DNA from: Prevotella sp. UBA4339
GTDB lineage: Bacteria; Bacteroidota; Bacteroidia; Bacteroidales; Bacteroidaceae
Assembly (NCBI GenBank): GCA_002393725.1
Contig: DGTJ01000077.1
Location: 5,250 to 35,190, forward strand
DNA length: 29,941 bases
Reading direction: 5' to 3'
Part shown: one piece after another, positions 23,784 to 29,941 of the stretch
How positions within the stretch are numbered: the first letter of the stretch is position 1
How the letters are laid out: every line of letters starts with the position of its first letter
Position numbers and translations under genes: made by a program
The notes under the pieces: model-generated
The model's database searches: none
What the model was told of the DNA's origin: nothing
What the model saw: the letters and a program-made list of their open reading frames with translations, nothing else

Positions 23784-24818
23784 ATGAAACCACTTGAGCA
23801 ATTAGTCAGAAAAAACATCTGGAGTCTGGCACCATACAGCAGTGCCCGTGACGAATACTCTGGGAAGGAGGCACATGTGTTCCTTGATGCCAACGAGAAT
23901 CCATACGGTGCACCTTACAACCGCTATCCGGATCCATTGCAACGTGAGTTAAAGAAACAGATAAGCAAGATAAAGGGCATCCCAGAGCAGATGATATTCC
24001 TGGGTAATGGCAGCGATGAGGCAATCGACCTGCCCTACCGGATCTTCTGTGAGCCAGGCAAGGACAATGTGGTTGCCATCGAACCGACCTACGGGATGTA
24101 TAAGGTATGTGCCGACATTAACGACATAGAGTATCGTCCTGTACGTCTGGACGAGAATTACGACTTCCAAGCGGCTGACTTGCTCAAGACTTGTGACAGC
24201 CATACGAAGATGATCTGGCTATGCTCTCCCAACAACCCTACGGGTAACTCACTCAACCGCGATGAGATCATCAAGGTCATTGAGGCTTTTGAGGGAATCG
24301 TCATTGTGGACGAGGCATATAGCGACTTCGCCCAGCAACAGACTCTCCGCACGGAATTGGTGAAATACCCCAACCTCATCGTTCTCAATACGATGAGTAA
24401 GGCATGGGCACTGGCTGCTATCCGTCTCGGAATGGCTTTCGCCTCCAAAGAGATTATATCAATATATAATAAGGTGAAGTATCCGTATAATGTCAACCAG
24501 CTCACTCAGCAACAGGCGCTGGAGGCATTGAAGGACCCATACGAGATAGACAAGTGGGTGAAGACACTCCTTGCCGAGCGCAGTCGACTCATGCAAGCAT
24601 TTGCTGAGCTACCCATTTGCGAGGAGGTGTATAAGACGGATGCCAACTTCTTCCTCGCCAAGATGACAGACGCGCAGAAGATTTACGACTATCTGGTCGA
24701 CAAGGGAATCATCGTCCGCAACCGTACCCGTGTACAGCTTTGTCACAACTGTCTACGTGTTACCATCGGTATGAAGAGCGAGAATAACGAACTACTCTCT
24801 GCGTTAAGACAATACTAG
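23784..24818 (+). CDS. hisC: Histidinol-phosphate aminotransferase
   Basis: This 344-aa class I/II PLP aminotransferase makes histidinol phosphate from imidazole-acetol phosphate. The start LVRKNIWSLAPYSSARDEY and LDANENPYGAPYNRYPDPLQ are typical HisC. Others are GNGSDEAIDL, WLCSPNNPTGNS, VDEAYSDF, the PLP Lys206 in TMSKAWALAAIRLG, and RNRTRVQLCHNCLRVTIG at the end. It is third in the his unit. The expected next gene, hisB, is not present; an MFS transporter follows after 33 bp. Confidence 0.96.
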   Translation: MKPLEQLVRKNIWSLAPYSSARDEYSGKEAHVFLDANENPYGAPYNRYPDPLQRELKKQISKIKGIPEQMIFLGNGSDEAIDLPYRIFCEPGKDNVVAIEPTYGMYKVCADINDIEYRPVRLDENYDFQAADLLKTCDSHTKMIWLCSPNNPTGNSLNRDEIIKVIEAFEGIVIVDEAYSDFAQQQTLRTELVKYPNLIVLNTMSKAWALAAIRLGMAFASKEIISIYNKVKYPYNVNQLTQQQALEALKDPYEIDKWVKTLLAERSRLMQAFAELPICEEVYKTDANFFLAKMTDAQKIYDYLVDKGIIVRNRTRVQLCHNCLRVTIGMKSENNELLSALRQY

Positions 24819-24851
24819 ATACTCTGGAGTCTCTAGAAAATCCAGAAAGAG

Positions 24852-26075
24852 ATGGAACGACTCTGGAATAGTAACTATATCAAGGTGATGACAGCAAATT
24901 TTTCGCTGTTCTTCGCCTTTTATTTGCTCACCCCATTACTACCCCTCTATCTGAGTGAGACGTTTGGAGCGACGAAGGACGTCATCGGACTGGTGTTGTC
25001 TGGCTATACCATCACGGCACTCCTCTTCCGACCATTCAGCGGCTATTTCGTCGACTCGTTCCCACGTAAGACCGTACTACTGGTGAATTTTGCCGCCTTT
25101 GCCATCTTTTTCGCAGGCTATCTCGCCGCAGGCACCCTCCTGCTCTTCACCATTGTCAGGACACTGCACGGAGGTCCTTTCGGTGCCTTGACTGTTGCCA
25201 ACTCTACCGTTGCCATTGACGTACTACCATCATCCCGTCGCAACGAGGGTATCGGCTACTACGGACTCTCTAACAACCTCGCGATGGCGATAGCACCCTC
25301 CTTCGCCATCTTTGTCTATGCGGAGACTCATAACTTCGAGCTTCTGTTCTGGCTTGCCTTTGCCATCGCCGTCTTTGGCTGGATTGTCGATGCGACGATA
25401 GAATTAAAAAGCAAGAAGGATGATGCAAGAGGTCAGACATCCGACATCAGCCATCAGCCACCGACCATCAAACCTCGTAAACTCTCATTAGACCGTTTCT
25501 TCCTCGCCCGAGGCTGGCTGTTGGGAGTGAATATGGTATTCTTCGGCTTCTGCTTCGGTGTGTTGAGCAACTATCTCGCCATCTACGGCAAACAGGTGAT
25601 GGGTATCACTGGCGGCACAGGAACATGGTTCATGCTCTGTTCCATCGGACTCATCCTCTCCCGCCTGCAAGGTGGCAAGGCTCTGCGCAAGGGACTGCTC
25701 ACCCATAACGCCTCAGAGGGTATGGTCATCTCCTTAGTAGGCTACACGCTCTTCGTGGCATCACCAAACATGTTCGGATATTATTCCTCCGCCATCCTCA
25801 TCGGTCTGGGTAACGGTCACATGTGGCCAGCCTTCCAGAACATGATGATATCGATGGCGCATCATAACGAGCGCGGCACTGCCAACTCCACCATTCTTAT
25901 CTCCTGGGATATCGGTATGGGACTCGGCATCCTCGCCGGTGGAGCCATCGCCGAGCTTTTTGGTTATACAGCTGCCTTTTGGACGGTCGCCATCACGAAT
26001 GCCGCCGGTGTCCTTCTCTATTTCCTCAAAACCCGTCAGTTCTTCCTCATACGGAAGATAGAGGAAGAAGCATAA
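24852..26075 (+). CDS. MFS transporter
   Basis: This 407-aa major-facilitator protein has about 12 transmembrane helices split by a central loop near residues 180-215. The N-half carries the signature SGYFVDSFPRKTVLL after helix 2 (the MFS motif A region), and a Gly-rich LAMAIAPSFAIF follows. It is likely a small-molecule exporter of the DHA type; the substrate cannot be read. The central loop contains RGQTSDISHQPPTIK, encoded by a short CATC/CAGCC-rich repeat-like stretch (25433-25473), probably an in-frame spacer insertion. It lies 33 bp after hisC with no promoter of its own, so it may be read with the his genes. Confidence 0.9.
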   Translation: MERLWNSNYIKVMTANFSLFFAFYLLTPLLPLYLSETFGATKDVIGLVLSGYTITALLFRPFSGYFVDSFPRKTVLLVNFAAFAIFFAGYLAAGTLLLFTIVRTLHGGPFGALTVANSTVAIDVLPSSRRNEGIGYYGLSNNLAMAIAPSFAIFVYAETHNFELLFWLAFAIAVFGWIVDATIELKSKKDDARGQTSDISHQPPTIKPRKLSLDRFFLARGWLLGVNMVFFGFCFGVLSNYLAIYGKQVMGITGGTGTWFMLCSIGLILSRLQGGKALRKGLLTHNASEGMVISLVGYTLFVASPNMFGYYSSAILIGLGNGHMWPAFQNMMISMAHHNERGTANSTILISWDIGMGLGILAGGAIAELFGYTAAFWTVAITNAAGVLLYFLKTRQFFLIRKIEEEA

Positions 26076-26111
26076 ATGCAACTATATTTATATTTTTTCC
26101 TATAACAACCA

Positions 26112-26141
26112 TTGTGTTTCAAAATATAATGTTTACCTTTG
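26112..26141 (+). promoter_or_regulatory. Promoter of the GH5 lipoprotein gene
   Basis: TTG (26112-26114), 19 nt and TACCTTTG (26134-26141) fit the consensus, with a leader of about 30 nt. Confidence 0.7.
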
Positions 26142-26179
26142 CAGCAAAGCAGAATTATTTTTAACTAAAAACAAAAAAC

Positions 26180-27331
26180 ATGAAGCATTTATTATTTTCC
26201 CTGGCACTAATCGCTATGACAGTGTTAGTACTAAGCGCCTGCGCCACCAAGAATGAGACAAATGTCGGAGAGAACAACTTCCGCATTAAACGCGGAACAA
26301 ACTTGAGCCACTGGCTGTCGCAGAACAATGAGGACCGTGGTGAGGCACGTGAGAAGCATATCCAGGAAGACGACTTCGCACGACTGGACTCATTAGGCTT
26401 CGACTTCGTACGTATCCCCATCGATGAGGTACAGTTCTGGGATGAGCAGGGCAACAAGCTGCCTGAGGCGTGGAAACTGCTGACCTTCGCCCTCGACCAG
26501 TGCGGCAAGCATCATCTGCGTGCCATCGTCGACCTGCACATCATCCGTTCTCACTACTTCAATGCTGTCAACGAGGATGGTGCCAATGCCAACACATTGT
26601 TTACCTCGGAGAAAGCACAGCAGGACCTCATCAACATGTGGTACCAGCTGTCGGACGAGCTGAAAGGCTACAGCACAGACTCTGTCGCCTATGAGTTCAT
26701 GAATGAACCCGTAGCAGAAGACCACGAGCAATGGAACCAGTTGATTGCCAAGGTACATAAGGCTTTGCGTGAGCGGGAGCCACAGCGCACACTGGTCATC
26801 GGCTCTAATCTCTGGCAAGGCTACCAGACCATGAAATACCTGAAAGTACCTGAGGGTGACAAGAACATCGTACTGTCCTTCCATTACTATAACCCCATGC
26901 TCCTGACACACTACGGCGCATGGTGGACTCCCCTCGGCAAGTATACCGGCAAGATCAACTATCCTGGTGTCCTGGTTTCGAAGGAAGACTATGAGGCAGC
27001 ACCAGACTCACTGAAACCTGAACTGGAGCCATATACCAAAGAGGAATGGAACATCGACCATATCCGCGCAGACTTCAAGGACGCCATCGAGGCTGCGAAG
27101 AAATACAACCTGCAACTGTTCTGTGGTGAGTGGGGTGTCTATGAGCCAGTAGACCGTGAGCTTGCCTATAAGTGGACGAAAGATATGCTGAGCGTGTTTG
27201 ACGAGTTCAATATCGCATGGACCACATGGTGCTATGATGCCGACTTCGGCTTCTGGGATCAGAAGAAACACGACTTCAAGGACAAACCTTTGGTGGACAT
27301 GCTGATGAACAGCAAAGGACTGGAGAAGTAA
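26180..27331 (+). CDS. GH5-type glycoside hydrolase lipoprotein
   Basis: This 383-aa protein has a type II signal peptide with lipobox VLSAC (Cys21), so it is a lipoprotein, probably in the outer membrane or surface exposed. The TIM-barrel motifs are GTNLSHWL, FDFVRIPID, RAIVDLHI, the acid/base Glu176 in YEFMNEPVA, HYYNPML, the nucleophile Glu317 in FCGEWGVY, and TTWCYDADFGFW. Family GH5 includes endoglucanases, mannanases and glucosidases; the exact specificity is not visible. There is no carbohydrate-binding module and no SusCD pair nearby, so it is a lone enzyme. It has its own promoter and ends before a palindromic array and a terminator hairpin. Confidence 0.9.
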   Translation: MKHLLFSLALIAMTVLVLSACATKNETNVGENNFRIKRGTNLSHWLSQNNEDRGEAREKHIQEDDFARLDSLGFDFVRIPIDEVQFWDEQGNKLPEAWKLLTFALDQCGKHHLRAIVDLHIIRSHYFNAVNEDGANANTLFTSEKAQQDLINMWYQLSDELKGYSTDSVAYEFMNEPVAEDHEQWNQLIAKVHKALREREPQRTLVIGSNLWQGYQTMKYLKVPEGDKNIVLSFHYYNPMLLTHYGAWWTPLGKYTGKINYPGVLVSKEDYEAAPDSLKPELEPYTKEEWNIDHIRADFKDAIEAAKKYNLQLFCGEWGVYEPVDRELAYKWTKDMLSVFDEFNIAWTTWCYDADFGFWDQKKHDFKDKPLVDMLMNSKGLEK

Positions 27332-27370
27332 TCTGGAAGCAACGAGACAACAAGTCTGACGACGATTCCC

Positions 27371-27464
27371 ACCGGTTGACTGGAGTCGACAGGGTTGTTG
27401 ACTGGAGTCAGCAGGTCTGTTGACTGGAGTCGACAGGGTTGCTGACTGGAGTCGACAACCGGTT
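27371..27464. repeat. Four-unit 22-bp palindromic array downstream of the GH5 gene
   Basis: Four units G(T/C)TGACTGGAGTCGAC (one has AGTCAGC) start at 27375, 27397, 27419 and 27441, an exact 22-bp pitch. Each unit is an imperfect palindrome (7-bp arms around GG with one wobble). The array is bracketed by inverted 8-mers ACCGGTTG (27371-27378) and CAACCGGT (27456-27463), and by GGAAGC and GCTTCC further out. It lies between the GH5 stop and the terminator. Confidence 0.88.
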
Positions 27465-27486
27465 AGAATGCTTCCAACAACTACAA

Positions 27487-27520
27487 AGGCAGGCTCTTCA
27501 CATCGATGAGCCTGCCTCTT
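27487..27520 (+). terminator. Terminator of the GH5 gene
   Basis: AGGCAGGCTC (27487-27496) pairs over 10 bp with GAGCCTGCCT (27508-27517) around an 11-nt loop and is followed by CTTT. The T-run is short, and TTTG on the minus strand could also let it work for the convergent SDR gene. Confidence 0.7.
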
Positions 27521-27547
27521 TACATGGATCACGCTGCCTCTACGATC

Positions 27548-28303
27548 TCATTTCCTTACGATCACACTACCACTTGCCTGATGGGTGGCAAGGATAAGCA
27601 CCTCTGCGATCTGCACATGCTCAGGAGCATTGGCGGCATAGACGGCGACATCAGCGATGTCGTCACCTGTCAAGGGCATGATACCCGTATATAGTTTCTT
27701 GGCACGCTCCTTGTCACCCCTAAAACGGACATTGCTGAAATTCGTCTCAACGAGACCGGGTTTCAGGTTGGTCACTCGGATGGCGGTGTCTGCCACATCG
27801 ATGCGCAGTCCATCTGTCAGAGCCTTTACGGCAGCCTTGCTCGCACAATAGACATTCCCTCCAGCGTAGGCGGCGTCACCTGCCACAGAACCGACATTGA
27901 TGATATGTCCACGATTGCGTTTCACCATTCCCGGTACCACAAGACGCGTCATCGTCAACAGACCCTTGATATTCGTATCTATCATCGTCTCCCATTCATC
28001 GAGGTCACCCTCATACTCAGGTTCCAAGCCCAGTGCCAGACCGGCATTGTTTACCAACACGTCGACAGCCTGCCATTCTGCCGGCAACTCGTCCATCAGT
28101 CTCGTAGCCTTCTCACGGTCTCTCACGTCAAAGACCAAGGTGATGACCTCAGTACCTTTGGCTGTCAGCTCCTGACGAATCTCCTCGAGCTTTTGAGCGT
28201 TACGTCCTGTCAGTATCAGCCTGTCACCATTCTCTGCGAACTTCCTAGCGCAACCAAGTCCTATACCACTCGTCGCACCTGTTATCAACACGATTTTATC
28301 CAT
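27548..28303 (-). CDS. ydfG: YdfG-like short-chain dehydrogenase/reductase
   Basis: This 251-aa NADP-dependent SDR has the Rossmann loop TGATSGIG (residues 8-15), the NNAG motif at 85-88, and catalytic Ser139, Tyr152 and Lys156 (YCASK). The sequence DVLVNNAGLALGLEP, WETMIDTNIKGLLTMTR and FSNVRFRGD closely resemble E. coli YdfG, which oxidises L-allo-threonine, serine and 3-hydroxy acids. The ATG at 28303 is chosen because MDKIVLITGAT is the normal family start. A continuous in-frame reading extends upstream into a decayed gene and should not be taken as a fusion. A TATATTTG promoter box lies about 35 bp upstream. Confidence 0.93.
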   Translation of the reverse strand: MDKIVLITGATSGIGLGCARKFAENGDRLILTGRNAQKLEEIRQELTAKGTEVITLVFDVRDREKATRLMDELPAEWQAVDVLVNNAGLALGLEPEYEGDLDEWETMIDTNIKGLLTMTRLVVPGMVKRNRGHIINVGSVAGDAAYAGGNVYCASKAAVKALTDGLRIDVADTAIRVTNLKPGLVETNFSNVRFRGDKERAKKLYTGIMPLTGDDIADVAVYAANAPEHVQIAEVLILATHQASGSVIVRK

Positions 28304-28337
28304 ATTAATCAGATGTTTATTTATACCATTTTGCGTA

Positions 28338-28366
28338 CAAATATACGAAAAATAAAACAAAACAAA
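28338..28366 (-). promoter_or_regulatory. Promoter of the SDR gene
   Basis: On the minus strand TTTG (28366-28363), 17 nt and TATATTTG (28345-28338) fit the consensus with a short spacer. It sits exactly beyond the last recognisable codon of the decayed decarboxylase gene. Confidence 0.6.
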
Positions 28367-28372
28367 TGGATT

Positions 28373-28930
28373 GTGAGCTGCCAACTGCGGCTCCACACCT
28401 TTCAGACTGCTGAGGGCAGCAACGGTGACGAGTTCGCGGTCAGTGGCTGAGAATTGGGCACTGGCAAAGATGTCACCAAAGAGGTGCGACTTTAGGTAGT
28501 AATCATCCTGCGGGCAGAAGTCGTAGGTGAAGGGCTTGCCGCCAGTAAGTTGCGTCTGTACCTCCATACCTTGCTGCAGCGCCTTTGCTGCATCGTCCCA
28601 TAGGGCAGGACGGGTAAACGGTTTACCTTCATAATCGTTGTAGCCTTGCGCCTTTCGGTCACCAAGCACCTTCTGCTATGTGCCGAGTGCATTCAGCGAG
28701 CGAGGGAAACCTGTATAGGCATAGAGCTGAGAGAAAGCCTCCTTGAGTTCATTCACAGTGACACCGCCATCCAATGCACGGCGGATAGCAGGGTCGAGCC
28801 GCTCCAAATCGCCTTGCGCCTCCAAAGAGGCACAGGCGCAGAGCAGCAGTTGACGCTCACTGAGCGTATTCTTAGCGGATGTTGGCATTGTCATCAATAG
28901 TATGAATGCGGATAAGACAATGCGTACCAT
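28373..28930 (-). pseudogene. Broken carboxymuconolactone decarboxylase family gene
   Basis: The reading frame from ATG 28930 gives a signal peptide (MVRIVLSAFILLMTMPTSAK) and a CMD-family N-part (LDPAIRRALDGGVTVNELKEAFSQLYAYTGFPRSLNALGT). It is then stopped by an in-frame TAG at 28678-28676. The same frame continues as QKVLGDRKAQGYNDYEGKP and DLFASAQFS-like sequence through FSATDRELVTVAALSSLKGVEPQLAAH, ending near 28373. The usual C-terminal ~50 residues (NTGLT-type helix) are missing and unrelated AT-rich sequence follows. It therefore carries two lesions, a nonsense codon and a 3' truncation. It starts 1 nt after the alpha/beta hydrolase gene, a pairing seen elsewhere. The family call is strong; inactivation is inferred. 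Confidence 0.85.
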
Positions 28931-28931
28931 A

Positions 28932-29941
28932 TTATTTCAGATTCTTGGTGAAAAAGTCTGCCAGCTTATCCCAAGGAATCATATTCTTGGAATGCCCTTT
29001 ACCTGCCTTTTCCTCATACCCGCCATCGTAGAGGTCACAATGCGAGGCATCGGGGATGATAAGCAACTCCTTGTTCTCGGGGTTGGGATTAGGCTCACCA
29101 ACGAACTTATAGCCCTCGGCCTTACCCTCCACCATATAGTGATAGGCTGCCTCGCCAAAGTAGCGTGAGTGGGCATCAGCTCCATGCATCACGAGGACGG
29201 CAGAACGAATCTCGTTGATGTAATAGAGGAAACGGCTGTTGGCGTATGCCTGTGTGCCGATTGTGCGCCATCCGTCGTTGGAGTTACCGCTGCGCTTGTG
29301 GTAGCCACGAGGGGTCTTGTAATAGTCATAATAGTCGTGCACGAATCGGGGAGCCTGAGGAGGCACCGTGTCGAGCACACCGCCAGCCATCGCGTTGGGG
29401 TCAGACAGGCGCTGCTTCGAGAGGTTCTCACGGTTACGGTGGCGCCACTGCTCATTGTCGAAAGCGTCGTTGTAGTCGTTGCCGCTGACGCGGGTCATGT
29501 CGTACATCGTACTCGCAACGGTTGCCTTGATTCGAGTGTCAGCGGCGGCAGCATTCAAGGCGATGCCACCCCAGCCGCAAATGCCAATGATGCCAATCTT
29601 CTCAGCATCCACATTGTCCTGCTTGGAGAGGAAATCAACAGCCGCCATTAAGTCCTCGGTGTTGATGTCGGGAGAGGCTGTGCGACGCGGTTCACCACTA
29701 CTCTCACCAGTATAAGAAGGGTCGAAGGCCAGAGCCACAAATCCGCGCTCAGCCATTTTCATGGCGTAAAGTCCGCTCGACTGCTCCTTAGTGGCTCCGA
29801 AAGGACCGGAGACGGCAATAGCAGCCAACTTACCTTGAGCATCCTTTGGCGTATAAAGGTCTGCCGCCAAGGTCAATCCGTATTGCGTCTCAAACGTCAC
29901 CTTCTTGTGATTCACCTTCTCACTCAGCGGGAACACCTTGT
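28932..29941 (-). CDS. Alpha/beta hydrolase (dienelactone-hydrolase-like), cut by the window edge
   Basis: At least 334 residues of an alpha/beta hydrolase are visible. The first in-frame start-like codon is GTG at 29936, but the frame is open to the edge (a Lys codon precedes it), so the true start and any signal peptide lie outside. The nucleophile-elbow region reads IGIIGICGWGGIAL, with Cys where lipases have Ser, as in dienelactone hydrolases. The acid is probably the Asp in VMHGADAHSRY and the base the His in IPDASHCDLYDGG. The body (TMYDMTRVSG, GWRTIGTQAYANSRFLYYINEI) matches a Bacteroidota family of unknown substrate. The decarboxylase-like pseudogene follows 1 nt later. Confidence 0.88.
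   Translation of the reverse strand, partial: KVFPLSEKVNHKKVTFETQYGLTLAADLYTPKDAQGKLAAIAVSGPFGATKEQSSGLYAMKMAERGFVALAFDPSYTGESSGEPRRTASPDINTEDLMAAVDFLSKQDNVDAEKIGIIGICGWGGIALNAAAADTRIKATVASTMYDMTRVSGNDYNDAFDNEQWRHRNRENLSKQRLSDPNAMAGGVLDTVPPQAPRFVHDYYDYYKTPRGYHKRSGNSNDGWRTIGTQAYANSRFLYYINEIRSAVLVMHGADAHSRYFGEAAYHYMVEGKAEGYKFVGEPNPNPENKELLIIPDASHCDLYDGGYEEKAGKGHSKNMIPWDKLADFFTKNLK

Noticed and set aside
27371..27464. CRISPR array
   Set aside because: Repeats are 16 nt and spacers 6 nt, far too short; there are no cas genes.
27548..28669. Continuous 373-aa reading that looks like a CMD-SDR fusion protein
   Set aside because: The first ~100 residues are the tail of the broken decarboxylase, then AT-rich intergenic sequence containing the SDR promoter. 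The SDR has its own normal start at 28303.
28676..28678. The amber codon as programmed read-through or pyrrolysine
   Set aside because: No Pyl machinery is expected in this group, no recoding signal is visible, and the 3' end of the gene is also lost, so decay is simpler.

Overview
The window is chromosomal DNA from a member of the Bacteroidota, most likely Prevotellaceae (Prevotella/Segatella-like). Three things support this. Nearly every transcription unit carries the Bacteroidota promoter signature (TTTG/TTG, 17-20 nt, TAnnTTTG) instead of -35/-10 boxes. Shine-Dalgarno sequences are weak or absent. The gene content is typical: Rho with a long disordered insert, a DUF4301 protein, an HU / mS38-like / RNase G cluster, and hisG-hisD-hisC. 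The genus is inferred from protein style; no rRNA is present.

Layout. 1-2285 (+): a secreted uroporphyrinogen-decarboxylase-fold protein and a dicarboxylate/amino-acid symporter, converging with (and overlapping by 23 bp) an LD-carboxypeptidase on the minus strand. 3289-4650 (-): infC-rpmI-rplT, without thrS in front of it. 4651-5152: a 502-bp divergent intergenic region holding the infC promoter, a four-unit palindromic array, and the rho promoter with a foldable leader. 5153-9217 (+): rho, glyA, a highly structured ~180-nt intergenic RNA candidate, and ribE. 9389-12649 (+): HU, a 29-aa basic ribosomal-type protein, RNase G (with a hairpin leader) and a membrane GT2 glycosyltransferase. 12728-15051 (+): a soluble hybrid histidine kinase and a membrane-anchored endonuclease/exonuclease/phosphatase protein, closed by a strong terminator. 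15091-18124 (-): operon fabD, GH13 alpha-amylase, AlaX-type tRNA-editing protein. 18285-19802 (+): DUF4301 protein, then a strong hairpin. 19842-21468 (-): an MltF-like lytic transglycosylase lipoprotein and a small unknown protein. 21583-26075 (+): hisG, hisD, hisC and an MFS transporter. 26180-27331 (+): GH5 lipoprotein. 27371-27464: a second four-unit 22-bp palindromic array. 27548-29941 (-): a YdfG-like SDR, a broken carboxymuconolactone-decarboxylase gene, and an alpha/beta hydrolase cut by the window edge.

Most of the window is housekeeping: translation, termination and RNA decay, one-carbon metabolism, riboflavin, fatty acid and histidine synthesis, and wall turnover, with a few carbohydrate-active genes. 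I saw no phage, insertion sequence, CRISPR, tRNA or rRNA. The most interesting non-coding signals are two sequence-unrelated arrays that share one architecture (four 14-16 nt imperfect palindromes on a ~22-nt pitch), the long closed RNA structure between glyA and ribE, and foldable leaders in front of two RNA-metabolism genes (rho and rng). The clearest gene decay is the decarboxylase, with an in-frame amber codon and a missing 3' end.
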